Assembly: GCA_021286935.1 (NCBI GenBank)
Contig: JAJTBI010000004.1
Location: 1-64,000, forward strand
DNA: 64,000 nucleotides
Source: Geobacteraceae bacterium
GTDB taxonomy: Bacteria > Desulfobacterota > Desulfuromonadia > Geobacterales > Pseudopelobacteraceae
Reading direction: 5' to 3'
Notes under the pieces: model-generated
The model's input: the letters and a program-made list of their open reading frames with translations, nothing else
Databases searched by the model: none
Told to the model about the DNA's origin: nothing
Position numbers and translations under genes: made by a program
Shown here: positions 16,963 through 24,803 of the stretch, one piece after another
How the letters are laid out: every line of letters begins with the position of its first letter
How positions within the stretch are numbered: the stretch's first letter is position 1

Positions 16963-19251
16963 ATGCAATCCACACGTCCCCTGACCATCGGAACCTCTGC
17001 TCCCCGCGGCGATGCTGCTGCCAAGGCAGCCGGCACAGAACCGTACGCCGCAGACCGCTATCCTGCCGACTGCCTCTGGGCCGGGGCGGTGCGCTCCAAC
17101 CTGCCTGCCGGACGGATCATCGCCATAGACACCACTGCTGCTGCGGCACTGCCCGGTGTGGTCAAGGTGCTGACTGCGGCAGATGTTGTTGGCAGCAACC
17201 GCCAGGGGATTATTCACAAGGATATGCCGGTGCTGTGCGACCAACAGGTGCGCTACAGCGGTGACCCACTGGCCCTGGTGCTGGCAGAAGACCGCAGCAT
17301 CCTGCAGCAGGCGGTGAAGCTGGTCAGGTTTGAACTGGAACCACTAGTCGGTCTCTTTGATCTGGACAGCGCCCTGGCCCCGGATGCGCCGCTGATCCAT
17401 GAAGGCCAGCCAGGTAACCTGCTGGCCCAGGCCAGCATCTGCAAAGGCACGGGCCTGGATGGCTTTAGCGACTGTGATGTTGTGGTGGAGGGTAGCTTCA
17501 GCACCCCGGTGCAGGCCCATGCCTTTCTTGAGACAGAAAGCGGGGTGGCTCGCCTGGAAGAGGATGGCGGCCTGCTGCTGGAGGTCTCCACCCAATCACC
17601 CTTTCGTGACCGCTTTGAGATCAGCCATGCCCTGGGCATCCCCTGGGGCAAGATCCGTATTGTGGCACCTTCACTGGGGGGCGGTTTTGGCGGTAAGGAC
17701 GGCGCTACCGTACAGTGCCTGCTGGGGCTGGCAGCCCAACATGCCAATGGCCGCTGGGTACGGATGCAGTGGGATCGTGAAGAAAGCTTTAAGGCCGGCT
17801 ACAAACGCCATGCCTGCAAAATGGAATACAGGCTGGGGGCCAGCGCAGATGGAACCCTGCAGGCGCTGCACGCCAGGCTCTGGTACGATACCGGCGCCTA
17901 TGCCCACCTGGGTGCCGAGGTGATGGAATTGGGCATGGAGCATGCCGGTGGTCCCTACCGCATTCCTCATACCCAGATAGATGGCTGGTGCGTCTACACC
18001 AACAACCCAACCGCTGGTGCCATGCGGGCCTTTGGAGTCTGTCAGGCCACCTTTGGTTTTGAATCCATGATGGACCTGCTGGCTGCCAAGCTGGGCATGG
18101 ACCCGCTGGAACTACGCCTGAAAAACGCCCTGGTGCGGGGAGATGAAAACTGTGCCGGTATGCGGCTTACCAGTTCCACCGGCATCAAGACCTGTCTGGA
18201 ACAGCTGCAGCAGCACCCCTTCTGGCAGCAACAGGAGCAGTGGAAGGCAGCAGCGCCCCGCTTCAAACAGCGCGGCATTGGTCTGGCAGCGGTCTTTAAT
18301 GCAGCCGGCTATGGCGGCGGGGTGCGGGATGCTGCCACTGCCAAGATCGAACTGACTGCTGACGGTAGTTTTGTGGTGCACAATGCCGTGGCAGACATGG
18401 GCCAGGGCAACTCGGCAGCCTTTCAGCAGATAGCCGGACATATTTTATCGCAGGATGCAGCGCGGATTACGCTTAAACAGCCGGATACCCGCACTGCCTA
18501 TCCCTCTGGCTCATCCTCTGCCGGGCGCACCACCTACACCTTTGGTAAGGCCCTGATCACTGCAACTGAAGAGTTGCGCAGCCGCCTGCTTAATATGGCC
18601 GGTATGGTTCTGTTTCTGCAAGGTAATGACGGTCTGGAGCTGCAGCCGGGCAAGGTGGTGCATCCACCCAGCAATAAAGAGATTACACTGGCACAGCTTG
18701 CCGGGTATATGCAGCCTGAAGAACGGGTCTGTCTGGGCCAGTACGTGGCCCCCACCTGCAAGGATATTCCCCCCACTGCCAAAGGGTTCTTTATCGGTTT
18801 TCCCCATGTCATTTTCGGCTATGGCGCCCATCTGGTGCGGCTTGAGGTGGATAGCCTGACCGGCCAGCTCACCCTTTGTGATTATTTGGCTGTGACTGAT
18901 GGCGGCAGGGTGCTGAACCCAATGATGTTTGATCAGCAGGTGCAGGGTGGGGTGGCCCAAGGTCTGGGCTATGCCTTGATGGAGGATTTTACGGTGCAGA
19001 ATGGCGTGGTAAAAACCCCTGACTTTGCCACCTACCTGATCCCCGGCAGCCTTGATGTTCCGGAGATCATCTCTATTCCTGCCCAGGGAGAACCGGAAGA
19101 AACCGGACCCTTTGGCATGAAGGGGATTGGCGAGGTGGCCATGAACGGCCCTTTGCCTGCGGTTGCCAATGCTGTGGCTGATGCCTGCGGTGTGCGGCTT
19201 TGCCACGGACCGCTCACACCGCAGCGGGTGTTGGTGGGGCAAACGGGATAA
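16963..19251 (+). CDS. molybdenum hydroxylase large (Mo-binding) subunit, xanthine dehydrogenase family
   Basis: This 762-residue protein has the a/b hammerhead domain (about 15-120) and the Mo-pterin-binding domains. Motifs include SLGGGFGGKDG, TGAYAHLG, AMRAFGVCQ, DMGQGNSAAFQQIA, and the C-terminal GMKGIGEVAMN whose Glu is the base in this family. It should hydroxylate a heteroaromatic or aldehyde substrate with electrons passing to the FeS and FAD subunits encoded downstream. Xanthine specificity cannot be claimed. The start ATG is 8 bases after the previous stop. The expected next gene (FeS subunit) is 1.6 kb away because of an insertion. Confidence 0.9.
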   Translation: MQSTRPLTIGTSAPRGDAAAKAAGTEPYAADRYPADCLWAGAVRSNLPAGRIIAIDTTAAAALPGVVKVLTAADVVGSNRQGIIHKDMPVLCDQQVRYSGDPLALVLAEDRSILQQAVKLVRFELEPLVGLFDLDSALAPDAPLIHEGQPGNLLAQASICKGTGLDGFSDCDVVVEGSFSTPVQAHAFLETESGVARLEEDGGLLLEVSTQSPFRDRFEISHALGIPWGKIRIVAPSLGGGFGGKDGATVQCLLGLAAQHANGRWVRMQWDREESFKAGYKRHACKMEYRLGASADGTLQALHARLWYDTGAYAHLGAEVMELGMEHAGGPYRIPHTQIDGWCVYTNNPTAGAMRAFGVCQATFGFESMMDLLAAKLGMDPLELRLKNALVRGDENCAGMRLTSSTGIKTCLEQLQQHPFWQQQEQWKAAAPRFKQRGIGLAAVFNAAGYGGGVRDAATAKIELTADGSFVVHNAVADMGQGNSAAFQQIAGHILSQDAARITLKQPDTRTAYPSGSSSAGRTTYTFGKALITATEELRSRLLNMAGMVLFLQGNDGLELQPGKVVHPPSNKEITLAQLAGYMQPEERVCLGQYVAPTCKDIPPTAKGFFIGFPHVIFGYGAHLVRLEVDSLTGQLTLCDYLAVTDGGRVLNPMMFDQQVQGGVAQGLGYALMEDFTVQNGVVKTPDFATYLIPGSLDVPEIISIPAQGEPEETGPFGMKGIGEVAMNGPLPAVANAVADACGVRLCHGPLTPQRVLVGQTG

Positions 19252-19271
19252 ATGTTCCATTTGGGAAGATC

Positions 19272-19303
19272 ACCAGTTCACGCGCGTGCGCGCGTGAACT
19301 GGT
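19272..19303. repeat. 32-base near-perfect hairpin after the Mo-subunit gene
   Basis: Arms of 15 bases (ACCAGTTCACGCGCG and its complement) flank a 2-base centre. There is no T-run, so a simple terminator is unlikely. It lies 9 bases before the GTTGGGC core site that begins the integron-like cassette. It could be half of an older recombination site or an operon element at the insertion point; no upstream RYYYAAC box was found to make it a full attC. Confidence 0.6.
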
Positions 19304-19341
19304 CAATAACGAGTTGGGCGTCATAACAGGAGCGTCTAGAA

Positions 19342-20085
19342 ATGGCCGGAGTACTAATAACTCGGGGGATCACGCCCGCAATTCCCGCCGGCGGACTTAC
19401 TGCCTCACTTGACGCTGAGGGAAGGCAGACTCTCAGCTGCATACTTTACGTGAATTTTGACGTCGTGCCAACCTGGATTTCGCTCGCCCTTCTTCACCTC
19501 AAAAATGCAGCGGAAGCACGCAGCAATCGTAACCAAGCGCAGATTGAGAACATCAATATTGATCTTGGGGTCGCGCTTGAGCGCGAGTTCGAGGCTTCAA
19601 TGCAGGCCGTCATGGCGGCTGCCATTGCGATTGACTCTTTTTATGCCGTACTAAAAAATCACGTCAAACTGCCTGCCGAACTTACGACCGAATGGCGAGA
19701 AAAACGGACGGCAAGACACGCTCAAGTTACCGAGGTAATAAAACGAGCCTTTGCTCTAAAGCCACAAGGAGTCCGTTTCCTAAAGCAGAATCTCAAAGAA
19801 CTCTATAAAATGCGAGATCAAGCAGTTCACCCGCCGAGCAAGTTCGAAGCTCCAGTATTGCATCCGGAATTGAACGTGGGCGTTGAATGGCGGTTTGTAT
19901 ATTTTTGTGCCACTAACGCCGAACTCGCTGTGAATGCGATGACTGGAATATTCTGGGATCTTGCACATTCAAGAAATCCAGCGAATTCGAGAGTCATCGA
20001 GTACATGGATAGCCTTCGTCTTCGATTGCAGGAACTTATGCCGAAGGGTCATCCAACGAAGCCCGTCGCCGAGAATAACCAATGA
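19342..20085 (+). CDS. cassette-borne hypothetical protein with HEPN-like RX4H motif
   Basis: The 247-residue soluble protein is mostly helical. I recognise no family over its length. The segment LYKMRDQAVHPPSKF holds R158-x4-H163, the spacing of the catalytic motif of HEPN ribonucleases, followed by Pro as is common in such helices; an upstream helix (IAIDSFYAVLKN) would fit the paired HEPN helix. This is a motif-level inference only. Codon use is less GC-rich than the flanking subunit genes. The ATG follows AGGAGCG. HEPN proteins are frequent in defence and toxin systems, and integron cassettes often carry such genes. Confidence 0.6.
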   Translation: MAGVLITRGITPAIPAGGLTASLDAEGRQTLSCILYVNFDVVPTWISLALLHLKNAAEARSNRNQAQIENINIDLGVALEREFEASMQAVMAAAIAIDSFYAVLKNHVKLPAELTTEWREKRTARHAQVTEVIKRAFALKPQGVRFLKQNLKELYKMRDQAVHPPSKFEAPVLHPELNVGVEWRFVYFCATNAELAVNAMTGIFWDLAHSRNPANSRVIEYMDSLRLRLQELMPKGHPTKPVAENNQ

Positions 20086-20153
20086 TGAGAACCGGAGTGG
20101 TCAGTCCTTGACACGAGACAAAAGTAAAAAGACAGAAAGCTAAAAAGGCTAAG

Positions 20154-20226
20154 TCCCAACCAGGCAGTTCGACACCGGTCGGGCGGAAAGGCTGCCCGAA
20201 CGGGTCAACTGCACGAACCGTTATGC
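20154..20226 (+). other. attC recombination site (integron cassette)
   Basis: R'' box TCCCAAC (20154-20160), L'' GCAGTTCGAC (20164-20173), L' GTCAACTGC (20204-20212) and R' GTTATGC (20220-20226). L'' and L' are complementary except for one extra base, C20170, in L''; this single unpaired base is the hallmark that sets strand choice for IntI. The centre forms a further stem CGGGC/GCCCG (20180-20198) with a 9-base loop. Total length is 73 bases, within the usual range. Confidence 0.7.
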
Positions 20227-20238
20227 AGGTAAAGCAAT

Positions 20239-20700
20239 ATGACCGAAGCGATAAAATCTTCCCGCTGCCTACCAGACAGGGCCTACTTCCGGGAATTGCG
20301 CCGCCCCTGGAAGCTCGCAACCCTTGCCATAGGAATGCTTTGGCTCATGTATGGTGCCGTAAGCTACGGCATCTCTGATTGGGATGTTGGTATCAGCCTC
20401 ATTATGGGAGGACTGACCTACCTCTGTGCCCCCTGGAGCGTAACAACGATCTATAACTCCATTCGTCTCCGGCCTCATCTGTGGCCTCTGCGCATAGTTG
20501 CTGCCATTGTTCCGGCAATGTTTACCGTTGATTGGGTGTATTGGCTGTATCATTCTGCGGTGGGAAATAAAATGCTGAGATGGGAGAACTTCAAAGTCTC
20601 AATGGCACTGTATTTTATCTGTGGACTCCTCTGGCTCTATCGCGGGTCAGTGAGGGAGTTTGTTGCAGACATTGGAAAAAAGAACCGGGAAATGAAGTGA
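20239..20700 (+). CDS. hypothetical membrane protein, possible second cassette gene
   Basis: The 153-residue protein has about four hydrophobic segments (29-47, 50-70, 82-105, 120-137) and charged ends; no family recognised. The ATG lies 12 bases after the attC core, with AGGTAAAG as ribosome site overlapping the site's edge, so it could be a second cassette. I found no second attC in the 136 bases after it, so its right boundary is undefined. It separates the cassette from the FeS subunit gene. Confidence 0.6.
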   Translation: MTEAIKSSRCLPDRAYFRELRRPWKLATLAIGMLWLMYGAVSYGISDWDVGISLIMGGLTYLCAPWSVTTIYNSIRLRPHLWPLRIVAAIVPAMFTVDWVYWLYHSAVGNKMLRWENFKVSMALYFICGLLWLYRGSVREFVADIGKKNREMK

Positions 20701-20836
20701 TTCCGAGGATGTGATTTAATGACCGTGTTGGGTGTCTGTGGTCAAATCTACCTAAACGCAGAGAACGGTACAGTGGGCAGGCCTGGAATAAGGAAACTCC
20801 GTACCGATTGACGTCCTGGAAATGGGAGTAATACAG

Positions 20837-21304
20837 ATGAAGATTCAGTGTAATCTAAACGGCACACCGACGGAGTTTAACTGCCTCCCTGACCGTCGGG
20901 TGATTGATCTGCTGCGTGAAGATCTTGGCCTGACCGGCAGCAAGGAAGGCTGCGGCACTGGTGAGTGCGGGGCCTGCACGATTCTGGTGGATGGCCTGCC
21001 CAAGCTGGCTTGCCTGATGCTGGCGGCTCAATTGGAAGGGACCCAGGTGGAGACGGTTGAGGCGCTGCAGCAGACTGAACAGGGCCGTACCCTGATGGCC
21101 GCCTTTAGCGAAGAAGGGGCGGTGCAGTGCGGCTACTGCATCCCCGGTATGGAGATGGCCTCCCTGGCGTTGCTGCGGCAGGATGAACCGCTGACCCGTG
21201 AGCAGATCAAGGAAGGGCTTTCTGGCAATCTTTGCCGCTGCACCGGCTATGTCAAGATTGTGGATGCGGTGGAGAGAGCGGCAAGGGTGAAGGGTGAAGG
21301 GTGA
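20837..21304 (+). CDS. molybdenum hydroxylase [2Fe-2S] subunit
   Basis: The 155-residue protein has a plant-ferredoxin-type cluster motif (GCGTGECGACTILVDG with a fourth Cys in KLAC, about 41-64) and a C-terminal helical cluster motif (QCGYCIPGM and LCRCTGY, about 100-140). It moves electrons from the Mo site to FAD. ATG 20837 with GGGAG upstream is preferred to the ATG five codons earlier. Its last residues (RVKGEG) and stop codon are encoded inside an AGGGTGA tandem repeat, so the original C-terminus was altered by an insertion. Confidence 0.93.
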   Translation: MKIQCNLNGTPTEFNCLPDRRVIDLLREDLGLTGSKEGCGTGECGACTILVDGLPKLACLMLAAQLEGTQVETVEALQQTEQGRTLMAAFSEEGAVQCGYCIPGMEMASLALLRQDEPLTREQIKEGLSGNLCRCTGYVKIVDAVERAARVKGEG

Positions 21305-21311
21305 AGGGTGA
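21284..21311. repeat. AGGGTGA heptamer, four tandem copies (left flank of S23 gene)
   Basis: Four exact copies of AGGGTGA occupy 21284-21311 and overlap the end of the FeS-subunit gene. Inverted relatives (TTCACTC/TTCACCC units) lie on the other side of the S23-family gene at 21705-21730. The pair brackets the gene like the ends of an inserted unit. Confidence 0.85.
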
Positions 21312-21312
21312 A

Positions 21313-21687
21313 ATGGAGAGGCCAAAACGGGATATACCGGAAAGGACGTTTGAGTTTGCCAGAAAGATCGTTAAGCTCGGCCAGATGCTTGATCAAACGC
21401 CGGGTGTGAGTAGAACACTGTCAAACCAGTTATTGCGTTCAGGGACATCAATTGGTGCTAATGTTGAGGAAGGACAGGGAAGCCAGAGTCGTGCAGATTT
21501 TATTGCAAAGTACTCTATTGCCTGCAAAGAAGCTCGTGAAACGCACTATTGGCTGCGTCTTCTGGCCGCCACAGAGATTCTGCCTCAACCGAAGCTTGCA
21601 GAACTGCTTGAAGAAGCGCATCAGCTTGTTGCAATACTCACCGCAATAATCAAAAGGTGTAGAGCAAACAACGAAAGGAAAGCGTGA
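21313..21687 (+). CDS. four-helix bundle protein (S23 / rRNA intervening-sequence protein family)
   Basis: The 124-residue protein matches the S23/IVP family: FARKIVKLGQ at the start, SNQLLRSGTSIGANVEEGQ, then KYSIACKEARETHYWLRLL, which is near-diagnostic. Family members form pentameric four-helix bundles. They are found within rRNA intervening sequences and, more often, as scattered single genes of unknown role. A GTG four codons upstream inside the repeat is an alternative start. The gene is wedged between two subunit genes of one enzyme and flanked by inverted heptamer repeats, so it is probably a recent insertion. Confidence 0.9.
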   Translation: MERPKRDIPERTFEFARKIVKLGQMLDQTPGVSRTLSNQLLRSGTSIGANVEEGQGSQSRADFIAKYSIACKEARETHYWLRLLAATEILPQPKLAELLEEAHQLVAILTAIIKRCRANNERKA

Positions 21688-21704
21688 GGTGTAAGAGGTT
21701 TACT

Positions 21705-21730
21705 TTCACTCTTCACCCTTCACTCTTCAC
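21705..21730. repeat. TTCACYC heptamer units (right flank of S23 gene)
   Basis: TTCACTC, TTCACCC, TTCACTC and a partial TTCAC run in tandem; they are the inverse complement of the AGGGTGA array at 21284-21311 apart from C/T changes. The array ends 6 bases before the FAD-subunit start codon and has displaced its ribosome binding site. Confidence 0.8.
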
Positions 21731-21736
21731 ATTTTA

Positions 21737-22567
21737 ATGCTACTTTTTCCCACAATGTTGACAGAACTGTTTAACCTGCAGGAGCAACAGCCAGAAGCAA
21801 GAATTATGGCTGGCGGAACCGATCTGCTGGTGGCGTTGCGTCACGGGCCGCAGGATGGGCGTACGATCATCTGCCTGGAGCGGATTGATGAGTTGCGCCG
21901 GATTGATGAACTGGAAGACGGCAGCGTCAGTATTGGTGCAACAGCCACGTTCAGCAGCATTGCCCGGAACACTCTGCTGAAGGAACGCTATCCGCTGTTG
22001 ACCCAGGCAGCCGCAACCGTGGGTGGCCCGGCCATCCGTAACATGGCCAGTATCGGTGGTAATATCGTCACCGCTTCCCCTGCAGCTGATTCGCTGCCTG
22101 CCCTGTATCTGCTGGATGCCCTGCTTGAGCTGCGCTCTGCAGCAGGCAGTCGGGCCGTGGCGATTGCTGAGTTTATTCTTGGACCACGCCGGACCATGCT
22201 GCAGCCAGGGGAGATCATCAGCCGGATTATCCTGCCGCCTGCAAACGGTTGGAGTATCCAGCGCTTTGAAAAGGTGGGGCGTCGCAAGTCCCTGGCCATT
22301 GCCGTGGCATCACTGGCAGCGGCACTACGGCTGGCTGCTGACGGAAGCGTTGCTGAGGCCCGTTTTGCCTGGGGCAGTGTCGGGCCAACCGTGCTGCGTT
22401 GTGCAGAGGCGGAACAGGCCCTGATCGGCAAACCGCTGACTGAGGAAAACCTGAACGCGGCAGCACTGTTGGCGCAGCGGGCGGTTCAGCCGATTGATGA
22501 TATCCGGGCTTCTGCTGACTATCGCCGCAGCGTGGCCGGTAATCTGCTGCTCAGGCTGGTTGCCTGA
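21737..22567 (+). CDS. molybdenum hydroxylase FAD-binding subunit
   Basis: The 276-residue protein has the FAD subunit motifs ARIMAGGTDLLV (about 21-32), the TVGGPAIRNMASIGGNIVTASPAADS segment region (about 95-120) and a C-terminal CO-dehydrogenase-flavoprotein domain (KVGRRKSLAIAV, ADYRRSVAGNLLLR). It passes electrons from the FeS subunit to an acceptor. No ribosome site precedes ATG 21737, because repeat units stand there; an internal ATG six codons later is possible. The next gene overlaps its stop by one base. Confidence 0.92.
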   Translation: MLLFPTMLTELFNLQEQQPEARIMAGGTDLLVALRHGPQDGRTIICLERIDELRRIDELEDGSVSIGATATFSSIARNTLLKERYPLLTQAAATVGGPAIRNMASIGGNIVTASPAADSLPALYLLDALLELRSAAGSRAVAIAEFILGPRRTMLQPGEIISRIILPPANGWSIQRFEKVGRRKSLAIAVASLAAALRLAADGSVAEARFAWGSVGPTVLRCAEAEQALIGKPLTEENLNAAALLAQRAVQPIDDIRASADYRRSVAGNLLLRLVA

Positions 22568-23721
22568 TGCCGAACCCGCTCTTATCCCGTCCCTTTTTGC
22601 TGCTCTGCTGCCAGTTTCTGGCAGTCTCAACGATAGTCGCAATCTTTTTCCCCCTGCAGGAATACCTGAGCTCTTTGGGCATGCCTGCTGCCTCAGCCGG
22701 TTTTATTCTGGGGGCTGATGCCCTGGCAGCCCTGATCGTTCAGCCGTTTATTACCCCGTTGATTACCGCCCGTACTGCCCGGCGCTGGCTGCTGGCCGGT
22801 TCCCTGATCTTGACTACAGCACTGGTTCTGGAGGGATGCAGCCGCAGTGAGTTTGCCTTTACGCTCGCCCGCCTGCTGCAGGGGGCCGGGTTTATCGGTG
22901 TGGTGGCAGCGATCATGCCGCTGTTTGTGCTTTGCATCCCCCGCGAGATGAGTGGCAGGGCCTTTGGCTGGATCTCGTTGATCCGGCTGATCCCCTATGC
23001 GGTGGTGCCGTTCCTGTTTGATCTGTTCAAGATCGCTCCGGCAGCCTTAGGGGGCGTGATCCGCTGGTCAGCCCTGCTGGCCCTGCTGGCAGGGGCGCTG
23101 CTCTGGCTGCTGCCCCGTTTTCCCCAGGAACAGGAGCCGGCCAGCGGGGCATCTTTTGCAGGGATCAAAAACAGTCTGTCTGACCGGAACCTGCTGTTGC
23201 TGTTTGCTGCCACGGTGCTGCTGTATGCCGGGTATGCCGCCACTTTTTTCTATCTGAAAGGGTTTGGCCGGACAGCCGGTCTGGGTAACAGCGGCCTGTT
23301 CTTTACGGTTGCAACCGTGATGATGATGCTGGTCCGGCTGTTTGGCGGCAGCCTGTTTGACCGCTTTGACAAACGTCGTATGAACACGGCCTTTCTGGTC
23401 CTGTCCGCAGCTGGCACCGGTTTTATCCTGGCTGCGTCCAACGTTGCCATCCTGCTGGCACTGGCGGTGGTCTGCGGTATCGGCTGGGGGGTGGTGATGC
23501 CACTCCTGAATGCGCTGATTTTTGATCTGTCGCAGCCTGAAGCACGGGGGCTTAACCAGAATCTGGGGCTACTGATGCTGCAGTGCGGTTTTTTTCTGGG
23601 GCCGCTGGCGGGTGGCTGGTTACTGCCCAGAGGCGGGTATCCGCTGCTGTTCGGCACTGCTGCCGGTGCGCTACTGCTGGCAGCCGGGCTGGTGCTGCTG
23701 ATAAGGAACCAGGATGTCTGA
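22567..23721 (+). CDS. MFS transporter in the molybdenum hydroxylase operon
   Basis: This is a 384-residue, 12-helix MFS protein with PFITPLITARTARR after helix 2 and GGSLFDRFDKRRMN between the halves. Its ATG overlaps the FAD-subunit stop (TGATG) and its stop region overlaps the xdhC-like start by 8 bases. Translational coupling therefore ties it to the hydroxylase; it may import the substrate or export the product. Specificity cannot be read from sequence. Confidence 0.85.
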   Translation: MPNPLLSRPFLLLCCQFLAVSTIVAIFFPLQEYLSSLGMPAASAGFILGADALAALIVQPFITPLITARTARRWLLAGSLILTTALVLEGCSRSEFAFTLARLLQGAGFIGVVAAIMPLFVLCIPREMSGRAFGWISLIRLIPYAVVPFLFDLFKIAPAALGGVIRWSALLALLAGALLWLLPRFPQEQEPASGASFAGIKNSLSDRNLLLLFAATVLLYAGYAATFFYLKGFGRTAGLGNSGLFFTVATVMMMLVRLFGGSLFDRFDKRRMNTAFLVLSAAGTGFILAASNVAILLALAVVCGIGWGVVMPLLNALIFDLSQPEARGLNQNLGLLMLQCGFFLGPLAGGWLLPRGGYPLLFGTAAGALLLAAGLVLLIRNQDV

Positions 23722-24637
23722 GGCCTTGCAGATCCTGAACGAGGTAGCAACAACCGGGTCCGGCGCGCTGGCCCTGATTGTTGAACGGAGCGGCTCTGCC
23801 CCCCGTGGAATCGGGGCCATGCTGTTGCTGCGCCCCGATGGCAGTTGCAGTGGCACGGTGGGGGGCGGCAGCCTGGAACAGCAGATTCTGGAGGCGCTAA
23901 GCCGGATAGAGCAGGACGGTCATGGCGTTATCCGCTCATTTCAGTTGCTGCCGGAGCAGGACGGCATGCCGTGCGGCGGTCGTCTGACCCTGCTGCTGGC
24001 CAAGCTGTCTGCCCCGGCAATCCCGGTCTTTGCCGCTGCAGCAGCCAGCCTTGAAGCAGGGAACGGCTGTACCCTGCAGGTCTGTCTGGATGAGAGCGGG
24101 CAAGCCTGCTGGTCTGTTGATCTGCCGGAGCCTGCTGCAATGCAGCGCTACAGCATTCCCCTGCAGCCGGTTCCCGGGCTGCTGATCTGCGGGGCAGGGC
24201 ATATTGGCCAGGCCCTGGCCCCCATGGCGCTGATTGCAGGGTTCAAGGTCACGGTGCTGGATGACCGGACTGAACTGCTTGGTGCAGACCGTTTTCCTGC
24301 GCCGGTTACAACCGTTGCTGTTGCAGAATTTGAGCACTGTCTGCCGTGTCAACAGATTACACCAGCCACCGCGGTGCTGATTATGACCTATGGCCATCAG
24401 TATGACCGGACCGTGCTGGAACAGGCCCTGGCAACCCAGGCCGGTTATATCGGTATGGTGGGCAGTAAACGCAAGCGGTCAGAGCTGTTTAGTCAACTGC
24501 GTGCTGATGGTGTCAGTGACGCAGATCTGGACCGTGTCCATTGCCCGGTGGGGCTGGCCATTGGGGCGCAGACACCGGCGGAGATTGCGGTGAGTATCCT
24601 GGCTGAGATGATCGCGGTTCGCAGGGGCAAGCAATGA
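23714..24637 (+). CDS. XdhC/CoxI family molybdenum hydroxylase maturation protein
   Basis: The 307-residue protein has the XdhC N-terminal part (GSAPRGIGAMLL, GTVGGGSLEQQI) and a Rossmann domain (LLICGAGHIGQALAPMA, VLDDRTELL, MTYGHQYDRTVLEQAL, YIGMVGSKRK, CPVGLAIGAQTPAEIAVSI). XdhC proteins carry and sulfurate molybdopterin cofactor and insert it into the Mo subunit. The gene overlaps the transporter gene and precedes the mocA-like gene, separated by a dispersed repeat. Confidence 0.92.
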   Translation: MSEALQILNEVATTGSGALALIVERSGSAPRGIGAMLLLRPDGSCSGTVGGGSLEQQILEALSRIEQDGHGVIRSFQLLPEQDGMPCGGRLTLLLAKLSAPAIPVFAAAAASLEAGNGCTLQVCLDESGQACWSVDLPEPAAMQRYSIPLQPVPGLLICGAGHIGQALAPMALIAGFKVTVLDDRTELLGADRFPAPVTTVAVAEFEHCLPCQQITPATAVLIMTYGHQYDRTVLEQALATQAGYIGMVGSKRKRSELFSQLRADGVSDADLDRVHCPVGLAIGAQTPAEIAVSILAEMIAVRRGKQ

Positions 24638-24648
24638 ACCTTAAAAAG

Positions 24649-24793
24649 GCAGTTGCACGCGGAGTCGCGGAGACGCGAAGAATGAAATCAGTCTGTTACG
24701 CTAGGTTGTGGTTTTGTCTGCAGATTTGCTCTTTGTCTTTAGGTAACGTTTTGCTTTTCTCCGCGAACTCCGCGGCTCCGCGTGAGAGATTGC
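24649..24793. repeat. dispersed repeat with GCGGAG-rich inverted ends, copy 1
   Basis: The left end (GCAGTTGCACGCGGAG, then TCGCGGAGACGCGAAG) and right end (CTCCGCGAACTCCGCGG, then CTCCGCGTGAGAG) are imperfect inverted repeats around an AT-rich middle. An inverted, diverged copy lies at 31887-32036. It occupies the gap between xdhC-like and mocA-like genes and holds no gene. Confidence 0.8.
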
Positions 24794-24803
24794 GTTTTTT
24801 AGG

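Larger units (their letters stand above)
19313..20226 (+). mobile_element. integron-like gene cassette with attC
   Basis: The unit starts at GTTGGGC (19313-19319, fits the GTTRRRY core) and ends at the attC closing core GTTATGC (20220-20226). The attC opening box TCCCAAC (20154-20160) is complementary to the starting GTTGGGC at six of seven bases, as expected if both were joined in a circular cassette. One gene (19342-20085) starts 23 bases inside the left boundary behind AGGAG, a typical cassette layout. No integrase gene is in the window. The unit sits between the Mo and FeS subunit genes. Confidence 0.65.

Noticed and set aside
19272-19303. Hairpin as an ordinary rho-independent terminator
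   Set aside because: The stem is strong, but no T-run follows on either strand.
20701-20836. Second attC after the membrane-protein gene
   Set aside because: GTTGGGT at about 20728 fits the core, but no paired L boxes or complementary RYYYAAC box could be found.
21284-21730. Tandem heptamers as a possible CRISPR array
   Set aside because: Units are 7 bases with no spacers and flank an S23 gene; this is simple tandem repetition.
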